Positions 23,201 to 34,393 of a DNA stretch of 64,000 bases are shown here, piece by piece. Below the pieces are notes generated by a model. That model was not told the DNA's origin, made no database searches, and worked only from the letters and a program-made list of their open reading frames with translations. Location: positions 1,227,011 to 1,291,010 of the forward strand of contig CAXAMN010026472.1 in the NCBI GenBank assembly GCA_963970005.1, given 5' to 3'. The DNA comes from Durusdinium trenchii. Taxonomy: Eukaryota > Sar > Dinophyceae > Suessiales > Symbiodiniaceae. The number at the start of each line of letters is the position of its first letter. Within the stretch, counting starts at the first letter, position 1. A program made the position numbers and the translations under genes.

Positions 23201-25269
23201 GATAGTAGAGGTGAACGATGGTCTAAGGTCTACCCCATTTGTGTGTTGCTTAGAGAGAGACCAACATGTGATGCACCAAGCCACTCAACCGGAACAACGC
23301 CAAACAAACCGTTGCCCAAACCGACCGAACTCGACTGTCCCCACGAAAGCGAGGCACAAAGATGAGCTCTTCGAGTGGGTGAGAGCCAAGCTGGGGCGAC
23401 GACCTCAGTGGCGGCCCGACCGAAACGAAGGTGCGGGATGACGAGCGAGGCCTCGAGATCGTGCAAGTCTTGCAAGAACTTAGAACAGATATGCATAAGT
23501 TGATGTCAGACTAAGTTGATTTGAGATCATCTCCCAAAGTCTACGGAGGTCAGTCTTGGCCGGAACATCAGCGAGTCATGCCCATTGTGGGCCGCTAAGG
23601 CCTGAGCTCCGGGTGGTGCTGATCGCCAATCGAAGTGACTCCAAGGTGCGCGGGGAAGCTCACCTTGCTTGGGGATGCGGAACTCGGTCTAGCTCACCAA
23701 ACCATCAAGGCTACTCAACCAAACATGCCGAACTCGGTCTACTCAGGGTTGGAGGACGAAGCATGACGAAGCCTCACGTTGCAGGCCCGAAAGGCGTTGA
23801 GTTTTGTGTAGGTTTCACCCAAGATCTGATGGATAGCGGAGGTGCTTAATCATTTGGCCAACACCGGAGTGAAGAGGATGTGTATGTGTTTGTATTTGAT
23901 CAGATCTCGCTCCGCAACCGTAGGTTTACACTAAGTGGAAGTGTATGAGTCTATGACTATGAGAATAGGGAGGCAGTGCAAAGAAGAACTCTTTTAAGAT
24001 TAAGGATAGACTAGACATGTTGGCGGATGTTGGTGGGAGGTCACCCTAATTATATCTAATGATTTTATGACTGCCTTTGAATTATGACCCCATGTTGATC
24101 TTCCTTTCTACCACCTGGTCACGTGGCTGGTGCCTTTGTTCATAGGACAGAGAGCGGCTCGAGCAGATCCGGCCAGCTGGCGTCTCCTCTCAGGCAATAG
24201 ATTGGGATGTGGAAGAGATGGAGGAATTGGATTGAGTCGGTGATATGATTCAGATGTTTATCATTGGGTGCACCACTTCTGCTACAAACACTTAAACGGG
24301 GCTCTCGACCTGGGTATGTGTGACAATGATTGCATTATCCTAGATAGCAAAAGGCCACCGTCCCCTTGCAGGTATCGTCCTGTGACCCTATAGATGCAAA
24401 CATGGATCCACTTGAGGAATTCCTCGAAACTCAGAATATGACTCATATTGTTTTCCTCCATCCCAGTTGTGGACGAGTGTTTCTGTCCTTCGCCTGCCAA
24501 AGCAAAGGAATGGCAGGCCTGGCAGGGCTGACATAGACACATGTCCCGTTGTGATTGTCATGCTCCCAGAGAGCGGAATCCCAATACGATCTCTTTTGAA
24601 CCGCATGTGATTCATTGGATTGATTCGGAAGCAGCCGCAGTCCATCCAAATGCGATTTTCCTGGGACAGCACAGGTGAAAGTCTCTCTTCTTCAGACACG
24701 GCTGTCCCGCGTGCGCATAGAGCAGGCAAGCTGGATGTGTGGGGGGGGCGAGGTGCTTGCTTTTGTCTAATGTACTTCAAAGGCTCAATGTACTGGTCTC
24801 GAAGGTCTCCATCAATATGCATGTATCTGTGCGGGATATTTGCGATGTTGTTTTGCAGATAAGTGCAAAATGCTCCATCAATTCTATATATATATAAACT
24901 GTATATACATGTGTATACACTATATGTTCCCCTTGACACGTCATTTCTTCATGGCAATATGGTGTCAAGGTCATGGAGTCCCGTGGGAACACCGAGCGAT
25001 GGCGGCCAGCCATTTGTGACTGGTTGGTGGCCTCGAGGCTGCTGTTTGGAGAGGCAGGGAAGCCGCTGCGTTGAGGAGCTGTTTGGCGCAATCTCGGATT
25101 TGAGGGACACATTTTGGGGGTTCAAAGGCACTCCCAGCGCCCTGGTGCTCTGCTTCTGTTTGTATTTGCCTTCACCTAGAAGCACTGCCATGTCGCGAAG
25201 AATCCATCGATGTGCGCAGCTCAGGGTTCAAGGCAACTCCGATCTGCCCAGCCTTGGCGCAGCCTTGTG
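20236..25269. other. No confident gene; one dispersed-repeat cluster
   Basis: Short overlapping open frames on both strands. A - strand frame at 24388-24939 crosses a TATA-type microsatellite (24880-24930) and is not credible as a whole. A + strand stretch at 21395-21500 contains GAGKTHHM, rejected as a P-loop gene. I see no RNA gene. Confidence 0.3.
22445..22660 (+). repeat. Large cluster of the dispersed CTAGTAGCGATGCC repeat
   Basis: Contains CGCTCCGTTCGTAGCGATGC, GCTCCTAGTAGTAGGCCAGG, CGTTCGTAGCGTCCGATCGC and GCTCCTAATAGCGATGCCAG in tandem. This is the longest cluster of this family in the window. Confidence 0.7.
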
Positions 25270-26835
25270 ATGTTGCACATCAGGGCTTTGTCCGGCGCAA
25301 CGATTGCTGAACTTCATGAGCATGACTTGCAGCCCATGGTGGAAAGTGACAAACCTGTGAAGGCCCTGAAGGAGTTTCTTTCAGCTCAGACAGGATGCCC
25401 CAGATTCCGGCTCAGACTGTGTGCAGCAGAAAAGGGCGAGTTACGTGACAATGATGTCTTGACCTCACTCTCAAATCTGCAGCTAGTCTTCTTGGAAGAT
25501 TTGTCCACTACACTCAGAGATCAGACGTTTTTGTTTGCATGCGCTGAGAACCAGCCCAGCGAAGTTGCATCGATGCTTAAGTCTTTACAAAATCCAGACA
25601 CAAGAGATGTGCATAGCAACCAAGGAGCCATCCACATTGCAGCTGAAAACGGCCACTCTGAGGTAGTCAGATTGCTACTGGAAGGTGGAGCCGATGTCAA
25701 TGCCCGAGGGCATGGCAACCAAGCAGCCATCCATCTTGCATCTGCAAATGGCCACTCCGAAGTAGTTAGATTGCTACTGGAAGGAGGAGCTGAAGTCAAT
25801 GCGCGAGGGAGGGATGGTGAAACATCTTTGCATTTGGCCACCCAGTACAACAACGTGGCGGTGATAGAGTTGTTGCTGGATGCTGGAATCGACAAGAATG
25901 CAGCCACACAGAAGGGCACAACAGCTCTACATATCGCAGCCCAGTATACCCGGGACCAAGTGGTAGAATTGTTACTGGAGGCCCGTGTTGATATGAATGC
26001 TGTGGAACAGAATGGCTCAACAGCTTTGTACGCAGCAGTACTGACTAGCCGCGTAGAAGTAGCAGAATTGCTGCTAGAGGCGGGTGCCGATCCGAATATC
26101 GCACTAGAAAATGGTTCAACACCTTTGCATGCAGCTGCCATGAATGGCCACAATGAAGTCTTGCGGTATTTGCTGGAGTCGGGTGCAGACAAAGATGCTG
26201 CAACGCGAACTGGTATAAGAGCCTTGCATATTGCTGCTCAAAACAGCCAGTTGTATGATATCAAAAGGTTGCTGGAGGCTAGAGCTGAAGTGAATGCTGC
26301 GACGCAAAAAGGTTTCACTGCTTTGCATATAGCGGCGCAGAACGGGAACTTTGAGGTGTTAGAGCTTTTGTTGAAGGCTGGCGCAGACAAGGATGCCCAG
26401 CCAAATGGCTCCACAGCTTTGCATGTGGCAGCTCAGATTGGCCACATAACGCACTTGGAAGTCATCCGACTATTGCTAGAGGCTGGGGCTGACAAGAACA
26501 CGACCTCCTGTGCTGGCGCAAAGCCTTTGCATTTGGCAGCCCATAATGGCCACTTGGAAGCGATGCGATTGTTGCTAGAGGATGGCTGTGACGCGAATGC
26601 TACAACAGCAGATGGCAAAACCGCCCTGTTTTCAGCAGCCCAAAAGGGCCAGGTGGAAGTGGTGCGATTGTTGATAGAAGCTAGGGCTGACACAGACTTT
26701 GCCATGGCAGATGGTGTCACAGCTCTTCAAAAAGCACGAGAAAATGGTCACTTGAAAGTGGTCCGTTTGTTGCAGGGGGATTGCACTGAACAAGATGGTC
26801 AAGATGTCCAAGATTCTGCAAATGCAGATGATTGA
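25270..26835 (+). CDS. Ubiquitin-like plus ankyrin-repeat protein, single exon
   Basis: A 521-residue frame starts at ATG 25270. The frame is open 20 codons further to an ATG at 25210, but those codons look unlike the rest. Residues 1-80 read as a ubiquitin-like fold: MLHIRALSGATIAELHEHDL, then V-ALKEFL, G-PRFRLRL and LQLVFLED. From about residue 110 there are 12 ankyrin repeats of 33 residues with the G-TALHIAAQNGH-EVV-LLLEAGAD pattern. The last is truncated before an acidic tail rich in Asp and Gln. There is no signal peptide or membrane segment. Such proteins act through protein-protein binding, and no catalytic site is seen. The lack of introns and the near-identical 99-bp units point to repeat expansion. 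Similar UBL-ankyrin architectures are common in Symbiodiniaceae. Confidence 0.9.
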   Translation: MLHIRALSGATIAELHEHDLQPMVESDKPVKALKEFLSAQTGCPRFRLRLCAAEKGELRDNDVLTSLSNLQLVFLEDLSTTLRDQTFLFACAENQPSEVASMLKSLQNPDTRDVHSNQGAIHIAAENGHSEVVRLLLEGGADVNARGHGNQAAIHLASANGHSEVVRLLLEGGAEVNARGRDGETSLHLATQYNNVAVIELLLDAGIDKNAATQKGTTALHIAAQYTRDQVVELLLEARVDMNAVEQNGSTALYAAVLTSRVEVAELLLEAGADPNIALENGSTPLHAAAMNGHNEVLRYLLESGADKDAATRTGIRALHIAAQNSQLYDIKRLLEARAEVNAATQKGFTALHIAAQNGNFEVLELLLKAGADKDAQPNGSTALHVAAQIGHITHLEVIRLLLEAGADKNTTSCAGAKPLHLAAHNGHLEAMRLLLEDGCDANATTADGKTALFSAAQKGQVEVVRLLIEARADTDFAMADGVTALQKARENGHLKVVRLLQGDCTEQDGQDVQDSANADD

Positions 26836-29437
26836 CAATTGAGCAGTTTCATCGTAGCTCCAAAAGAGGTGAGAAGTGAGCCGGGTAGCGGAAAGAATAG
26901 AAGCTTTGCACTCGGCACCTCACAGTGTGGACCTGATCCACCTGATCAAGCGCGCGCCTTGCAGCTCGCTGTTTGGTATTTGGTGACGGTCATGGTCTGA
27001 ACTTGTGGGTGTCAGTGTTCTCCAAACTATGTGAGCATTCTCCTTTTTTTTAGAGAAGCTCAGACACAGAAAGCATGGAGGGAGTCAAGCTGACCCACAA
27101 ACGCACCATCGATCACCATCGTATCTCATCGTATCTTCAGGAATCCGTGAGCCTTCGGCTTTGTGACACCTTGGAAGCGATTTTGCAGATGCCAGAGCCA
27201 CGGAATGCGCTCATCGAGTTAGAGCCTCAGGCAATCACTGAAGACACATCAATAGGCGCCATTCCTACAGTCCTTAAACATCCTAAAACTATGGTTGGTC
27301 CGTTGGTCCACGACAGTGCTCAACAAACCCATATAACTTATAACCCATTTGTATCCATTTGTCATTCATGGTGATGGTTGGTTTTTTGGGTATTCTGCAG
27401 GCGTGGTCTGGGGTTTTGATCCATAAGACTGACACCGTACCGTTCGGCTCCTGGCACCTGGGCATGTATCAGGCTATTGCTACACCGAGTGCCAACTGTC
27501 TCGCGTACCACTGCGCTGGAGTTTGTTGACGCATATTTGCAGCATGAAGGGTAGGGCACTCGGGCGGGCACACAGTGGCGTCTCCGTTGCTTTTGGGATC
27601 CAATCGAATTCACCGCCCTCACTTGCATACAAGGGCGACAAGGGCTTACACTCAGTTAATATCAAACTGTCAAACCCTTTTGCTGGACTCGTGTCTTCGC
27701 GAAAGATTGCAGCATTGACATTGAATAGAACGGCAATGTAGGAGATGTTGCAGAATGTAGGAGATGTTGCAGAATGTAGGAGATGTTGCCAGCCAGCCTG
27801 TTTTTGGAATATCAGTTTGTAGATGGAAGCGGAGTCGGTTCCCAGGCTCACAAAAATCCACATCTCTCGCTCGCCAAGATACAGAGATAAGGTTCCGGCG
27901 CAAGACGGCCTTCGGCAACAGCTTGGTAAGCTTTTGCTTTCGTGTTGCAATGCCAGCTCCTCAGTCGATGTGGGTGATGTCGTCACAGTATCTTTGCGTT
28001 CGGTTCCAGGATCACTTGCGTTCGTTTCACAGCTTCATGCCCATGTGTCGCGCAACATGTTCGAGCCTTCACCATGTGAGCTGCACTTACCCGGCTTGCC
28101 CGTCGGGGTCGAACATGTCCAGGCAGGACGTTCACTCGGATGCGTTGTGCAGCTTTGTGGAGTTCCTGGCCTTGACACCCAAAGCCCATGAGACTTCCCC
28201 TGCAGCCCAAGTCTCAGACGAGAACAGCCGGTGGTTGAGTCCAAGGTGCTTTTGTGCTTGAGAGGGAGGCAAACATATGTACAGATTGATTTGGATTGAT
28301 TTGGATTGATTGATAGATTATATCAGCATCAGAAATCAGAAAACTGATTGAGGTAGCAAGACTGTTGACCCAGCTGACAAGCTGATAGCAGATAGCCATT
28401 ACTCTCGAAAAGTACCTGCATATCACCTAAGACCAGAATCTTCAGGCCGAATGATTGACTTGTCGACCTTGAGGTGAGACTCTTGGCCTGGGCAACCTAT
28501 GTGATGAACGCTAAGAAGAAGTGGGATTTGAATGGCTTGGGAGCCATTTGGTCAAAGAGGCATCTCTTCGTTGACCAGGCACGGCACACATTTTCTGCCC
28601 TCGGACTTGCGGACTCCGGAAATGGATCCAGGTGAATTTTCCCTTCGAACTGGCCGAAGAGGGGCTGGGCTGTCCAAGTGGAAGTGGCCCGAAGCTGAGA
28701 CGTATGATCTAGCGTCGTGTAATGTCGATTGCGCCCATGGCCAAGTGGGAAGAAGCTGGAAACTCAAGGCCCAACCTTTTCATGGGCCGGTGATCCTTCC
28801 TCGATGCGCGATTTGGTTGACGCAGAATCTAGGCGGCATTTGATGGTCACAGGAAGCTTTCAGGCTTGCAACCGTGGGGTCTAGATGCAACGTTTGGTCG
28901 CCTGTGGAATGGATCATGCCATGAGCATATATTATGTTGTTATATTACAATACATGACATTTTAAACAATTTTAACGATATCATTTCATACCACATATAT
29001 ATATATATATGTATATCATTTATTTTATACTATAGGTGTAGGTGCTCGCTAGGTCTAGGTCTCAGAACACTCCCCACAGTCCAGGGCGGTCGTCCAGCAC
29101 CCCCGGTCGTCCAGGTCCGGCGAGGTCATTCAGTGGACTGGGCCGAGGTGCACAGGAAGGTCGGAGCCTTCCAGCCTGGTCAAGCGACTGCGTCGAAGAC
29201 GGAACTGGGGTGAATGGGTCAAATGTGGTGGTGAAACGTCTCAAATCCGAGGGGGAGAAGGTGAGAAGGTCTCTTGACGTGTCTTGATTGAGTCCTCGGT
29301 CAGCCGAGTCAGCTCAAGTAGACTGGCATGAATACAAGTCGCAAAGGTTCATTTTTGTCTTAAGAAAAACAAGACACAGAGCTTTGCATAGGAAGAGTCG
29401 CAGGTGGACGTTTCCACCTGCCACACTTGCAGGATGC
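26836..29437. other. No confident gene
   Basis: Possible + strand exon 27142-27250 after TCTTCAG|G (SLRLCDTLEAILQMPEPRNA) with no downstream support. The region 27480-28260 is open on both strands and cannot be decided. Short GATTTGGATT repeats lie at 28283-28315, and a (TA)n tract near 28995-29012. Confidence 0.3.
27735..27790 (+). repeat. Short tandem repeat, 19-20 bp unit, three copies
   Basis: AATGTAGGAGATGTTGCAG is repeated three times head to tail. Confidence 0.9.
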
Positions 29438-29463
29438 CCGTTTAAGACCACCCCGTCTCGTAC

Positions 29464-29647
29464 CATGGAAGAGACCGAGGATGTCGAGGAGGAGCTGCCA
29501 CGTTCTCGTTCCCGATCTCGGGACCGCTTAGAATCAAATCTGGTGCCGCGGACATGCCGCTTTTGTGGGAAGCACACCATCTGTGAATTTGGCCGAGAAG
29601 AGAATCTATGCAGCAGGAGTGTGCCAGACTTGGAGCTGTTTTCCTGA
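29464..29647 (+). CDS. Candidate exon: acidic/RS-rich protein with CxxC motif
   Basis: The open frame may begin at ATG 29464, or at an AG|G acceptor near 29432. It starts with METEDVEEEL-like acidic residues preceding an alternating Arg/Ser run (PRSRSRSRDRLES), then CRFCGKHTICEFGREENLCS, which carries two Cys pairs that could bind zinc, and a stop at 29645. The following + strand stretch after TGTAG|G (29724-29838; KGCDVLLWDGGEAKNWLHTE) may be the next exon, with donor GG|GTGAAA. Function unknown; the Cys pairs and RS run suggest a nucleic-acid-associated protein, which is inference. Confidence 0.35.
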
Positions 29648-30804
29648 TATTTGGTGAAACGAGTCTTTGTGGGGAGTGTGTTGTGGAGACAGTAGCTAGT
29701 GAAACCGATCATTCCACCCTGTAGGAGGTGCTACAATCAAACCATGAAGGGATGCGATGTTTTGCTTTGGGATGGTGGCGAAGCCAAGAACTGGCTACAC
29801 ACTGAAGGCTGGGCTGCACGCTGTCCGCCGAAATTGGGTGAAAACTGTTTGCATTTGTTTGTGGTATCCTCAAAAAGGATTCCTGAGCATTCTTTAACAC
29901 AGTGTGATATATTGTGATTCCATGCAAAACTGTGATACACTTACAAGGGCATGCATACCCGTAGTTAGCTCAATGTTTGCCTTTGAACACTGAGCTTTCA
30001 GAATCTGTGCACAAGGCTTGAGCAAATGGAGTCGGCAAATCGATGTGGCACATGGCCATCAGCTTCTCACCAAGATGACGGAAGGCACTCTTGGAAAAGC
30101 TGGCGTACCTCAAATGAAAGCCAAGGATGCCATAAAGACCATCGCATCTTGCCGCAGTTTTGACTGGGGAATGACTGGTGTGCTTTTGGAGTCACGTTTG
30201 ACCGGCCATTTGAAGAAAGCCACGTGAAAGAGATTGGGCAGGATTGTCAGGGAGTATATTATCGGGATCCAGCCAATGAGTTTGAATGCGGTCGGCCTTA
30301 AACTATTTGTTTTCATTTGTACCGTGCTTGCTTCAAGACTGGGTGCTTTTAATGTCCGTGAGTCCGAGAGTATGATAAGTTTGTCAGTTTGTTTCTTCTC
30401 TATGATGGCATGGGTGGCAATGTGCTGTGTTATTGCTTTAGCATCGCTGTGTAATCATGTTTAAATGTAGCATGTGATAGCGAACGCTGTTTTTCACGAT
30501 GCAGCATCAGGAAGAGTTACGTCAGGGCGCCTGGGCGCAAATTGAACCTCCTCGCAAGGAGCTCCCCTTGGAAACAGTTGCCGAGATGGGATTCAAAGGC
30601 CATGCGAGGATGAAACTCAAAGTTGCTTCTTTGCATCAGGATCAACCGATGGAGAATATACACCCCTATCATCCCCTATCCGTTTATATAGGTTAATATC
30701 ATTGCTTATGCATGTAATAATGTGAAGTTCATATATTGTGAATCTTTTGCAGTAGAACGTGGGGCTTGTGTTTGATCCAGGCTAGAGTTAAAGCTCTGTG
30801 TCAG

Positions 30805-31322
30805 GTGACTGGGAGATGGTCATCGAGGACAATCCCCTGCGCTCGTATGCAGCCGTTTGCCGACAAGCAATCGACAGTGACCTCGCCTGGAAGTGGTTCG
30901 AAACGTGCCTAGCTCGCAGAATATTGGGTGAACAGGTGGTCCAGCAAGTGTTCGGTAAGTCTTGCTTTCCAAAACTGGGGATGGGTAGTAACTTGTAGCG
31001 GAGGACCGCCTTTGATTTGAGATCTCTCGTTCATAGTTGCTGCGGAGAATCTTGGATATGAAGCACATCGATGGTAGCCTTCCTTTGCAGACTTGCTACT
31101 GACAGGTATATGTTTGAGTATCATATTCTCACAGTCACGGGTCTGAACTTATTCTATGATGACCCTTTGATAAAGTATTGTCCCGAGGTTGCAGACGCAG
31201 CTGCCATGGCAGGACCCTACGGACGAGAAATACCAGAAGAATGGCAAGACGATCGCAAGACGAACCATTTTTGTGGTGGATCAGGGGTGCAACTGCAACT
31301 GAGCTGCGTTCAAGACCTTTAG
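30805..31322 (+). CDS. Two candidate exons of an unknown gene
   Basis: Exon 30805-30954 opens after TGTCAG|GT and ends at a consensus donor TTCG|GTAAGT. It reads NPLRSYAAVCRQAIDSDLAW, then RRILGEQVVQQVFG. Joining to an acceptor at 31134 (TTCTCACAG|TC) keeps phase and gives VTGLNLFYDDPLIKYCPEVA, then GPYGREIPEEWQDDRKT. The 180-bp intron is GT-AG. Other likely exons of the region are 30015-30178 (DVAHGHQLLTKMTEGTLGKA), 30511-30660 (after ATCAG|G) and a frame ending at donor TGTAG|GTATGT at 31398. No family is recognised. It may or may not be part of the AlkB-like gene downstream. Confidence 0.45.
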
Positions 31323-32298
31323 TCTTTCGGGAGTTTTTCACAAAACTTCCAGGGGTCACACCTCAACATGTCCTCAAATATCTCCTGTGTTTGTGTAGGT
31401 ATGTTCCTCTTCCAACTGGTTGCTTGTGCATTGTTTTGTTGGATTCCAATATCTTCTGCCATGTTCGGTTCCCTTAAATTCTTTCCATGTGAGCTCTTTC
31501 CATGTGGGCAGGCATAGGCTGACAATCAGGTTTGCACCGAGCAAACGGGATGAGATGGTTTCTTTCTGTCTCAGCTGTGAGCTTTTGAGTGATACTACGG
31601 GGACTTGAAGCAAAGCTCACCCGACTTGCACGAAAACGCTTCTTCCACATGGGGTCATGGGCAAGCCATGGCAAGAAGGCCCACGACGAGGTGATGAGAA
31701 CGACCTCACCACAGGTGTTTTGCTAATCAAAGAACCTTTACTGGAGCCCACATGCCAAGTGCAAGACAATCCTTGGAAGAAGGTCTTTCTACAAGGGCAA
31801 AGGAGCTTAGCAAGCAAGCGGTCAAACGGAAGCGCCACGCTCGAGATTGAACGCTGGCATGCCACAACTTCAGTATGACTCAAGTTCCTTGTCATCTAGC
31901 TCCACTTCGCCTTCCTCATCTTTATTTGCCAAGTGATTCTGCTCAGAACAATTGAAAAAGGTTTCATTTGCATGCAGCGCAAGGAATTCCTATGTTCTCA
32001 ACTACCTCAAGCACACACCACTCCAGCAGACAAAAAATAGCAAAATCGGTTTTGGCACAAGCTCGCGCAAACCGTTGAGGATAAGCCCCCGCGCAAGCTC
32101 CTAACTGTGGTCGCGTAAGCATCCCGCAAGAAATTTCAAGCAAGAATGAATATTGTCAATGTCGTTTACAAGGAGGTGTTGAACACCGCTCAACTAGCAT
32201 ATGCACTGCAAGTTTAGCATACGGTATGACAACCTTTTCCCAGTGCCTTTTTGGTTTGTGGGGCTTTGATCTCTACCAGCAGCATGAAGAAATGTGAG

Positions 32299-32759
32299 GT
32301 ACATACAAATACTCCGGCGTTGCTGTAAAGCCCTTCCCTGAGACTGACTTTCTGGCAGAGATTCGGAAGAAATGTGTGGAGATTGCTGGGCTTCCAGTGC
32401 AGCCCAACAGTTGCAACATCAATTTGTACCGGGACGGCCATGATGCGGTCGGCTGGCACACGGACGACGAGCCTTTGTTTGAAGGTGACTACAATGACAT
32501 TTGCATTCTAAGCTTGTCGCTGGGATCTTCTCGAACTTTCCAGGTGAAGAAGAAGGGAGGGAAGCGAGATGTCGCCTTGAAATCCTTCGTCGTCTCGCAC
32601 GGAGATCTTTGCACCATGGAAGGCCGCTTCCAACGGCATTATCTCCATGCGATTCAAAGAGAGCCCGAAGTGGCCGAGCCCAGGATCAATCTGACCTGGC
32701 GCTATATCACCAAGCACAATCATTCTGATGGCTGTAACTTGCAGGGAGAGGGGAACTAG
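32299..32759 (+). CDS. AlkB-like 2OG-Fe(II) dioxygenase, C-terminal exon
   Basis: The exon opens after an AG|G acceptor at 32298; an in-frame stop lies just upstream. It runs to TAG at 32757. It covers the catalytic jelly-roll of the AlkB family. The opening YKYSGVAVKPFPE matches the YSG-type strand that precedes the core. NLYRDGHDAVGWHTDDE carries the iron-binding HxD. LSLSLGSSRTFQVKKK is the following strand. HYLHAIQR supplies the second histidine. RINLTWR supplies the 2-oxoglutarate-binding arginines. These enzymes oxidatively demethylate alkylated DNA, RNA or protein. The RDG-D-W-H-DDE spacing is closest to nucleic-acid-repair types (ALKBH2/ALKBH3 or bacterial AlkB). N-terminal exons lie upstream but were not found with confidence. 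Confidence 0.8.
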
Positions 32760-34393
32760 GTGAACTAAGTTCCCCGGAGCATGGTGAAGTCGCCGTGCTG
32801 CTTCTCTCGAGTTGTGTAGAAGCTCAGACCCATCGCTCAGACTTGTTCAATCTCCAAAAAGCATAGTGCTCTCCTTGCAGTCGTCAGAGCCAAACCTGTT
32901 GTGGGCTCAGTTGATGGCTTTCTCAATCTCCTCTTCTTTGTGCGCCCTTACACACGAATAGAAAGTTCATGTCATTTGCACACAGAAGAACATTCCAAAG
33001 GTCCAAGCAGTCAAGCACCAGAAAGCTCCGCCCATTTCGGCAAACGTCGCATGTGATCCATGATGATCCATGTTCAAATCTAATTACCCCTCATTGGTCA
33101 ATACAAAACTGACCATCCAACATGTAGCGGCCGCTCCGGAAGATAGCTCAGGTGTGGTCTGTGGATCATATTAAAGACTCCGAGCTTTTTGCTCAGCTTC
33201 TCTCCCTGAGACATGGCCTCAGAATGCCTCAGAGATCTTTGTGCGAAGTCTGGAGGTTCTTTAACCCCTTCAAAGAATGTTGTCACTTTCCAACGAGTCA
33301 GAGCCAGACATGATTCCCTGATTCCCTTTCAATGTCAAAACTCGTTCGAGGTCGAAGCCCCAGCATGATTTTGCAGCAAGTGATGCCCTCCAACCTTTGC
33401 AGTTTACTCCGCACGGAGCCTTAGCAGTCAGCAGAGCACAAATTGCAGTTCCATGTATAAAACGAGTTATACACATATTATATATATATATATTATATAA
33501 GTAAGTTCCATGGGGAAATGATTGTAGCATATGGTAGCAATCTAGCAGTGCTTCACATTCGTAGCGCCTCTTGATATGTGTCTGCTTTATGGGCAGAATG
33601 GCAGAACATGATACCCCTATATATAGCTGGCTGAGTAAGTTACAGCTTACAAAGAAGCTTTGTTCTTAAGCGGATATCGAAGGTCCAGGCGGTGAAAGCC
33701 ATTGACTGACCAAGAAGAATGAAAACAGAAAGAGGCTTTGTTCAGATTCAGGATACTTGTAGTTCATGTGCCGTGTCTTGAACATCACATGTTTGAATCA
33801 ACAGGTTTATGGCAATGTTTGAATCCGGTTCAGCCGACCTGCAGCAAGCTTAAAATCATTCGGAATCCTGAGAAACTACCGGCATGGATCAAAACTAGAC
33901 CCAAAGAGAGCGGTCAACATTTGTCTATACCAAGGTTGAATACACCAAAACCTGACCCAGTAAACCCAATAAGGAAAAGTGTGAACAACAGGGTGCATTC
34001 GGTCAACACCGTCCAGCTCTTAGGCCTCTCCAACACAGCAGCTCCAACTGCTGTGCAACTGGCGCGCATCATTCTACAGCATGCGTTCTTGGCTAAGCAT
34101 GAATCAATTGATATCAATTGTAACATAGTGAAGCAAAAATAACCGCTGCATGCATGAAATCATAGCACAGAGGGGGTTGACATAGAAAGAGGTCTTCTCC
34201 AACAAGTCTTGGAGAGTCTACTGGCCATGCGAAGGGTGTGTGAAAACAAAGCCAGAGTTTGCCCTTGGATGAGGCCTGTGGACAACTCTAACACCAGCCA
34301 GGCCTGAGAAACATCGTGAAACATCTAGAACTGATTAGGGAAACAAGTCGATGTATGTGTTAGGTCGCTGTTTTCCAATGACCAGTTCGAGAA
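32760..34393. other. No confident gene
   Basis: Contains a (TA)n tract at 33476-33500 and a 134-codon open frame at 33738-34142 (NTAAPTAVQLARIILQHAFL) that I cannot connect to a family or to splice sites. Confidence 0.35.

Noticed and set aside
24388..24939. 183-codon - strand open frame
   Set aside because: The N-terminal third is translated TATA-type microsatellite. No domain, no splice support.
27480..28261. Overlapping long frames on both strands
   Set aside because: Both strands are open with similar plausibility and no domain or splice pair decides between them.
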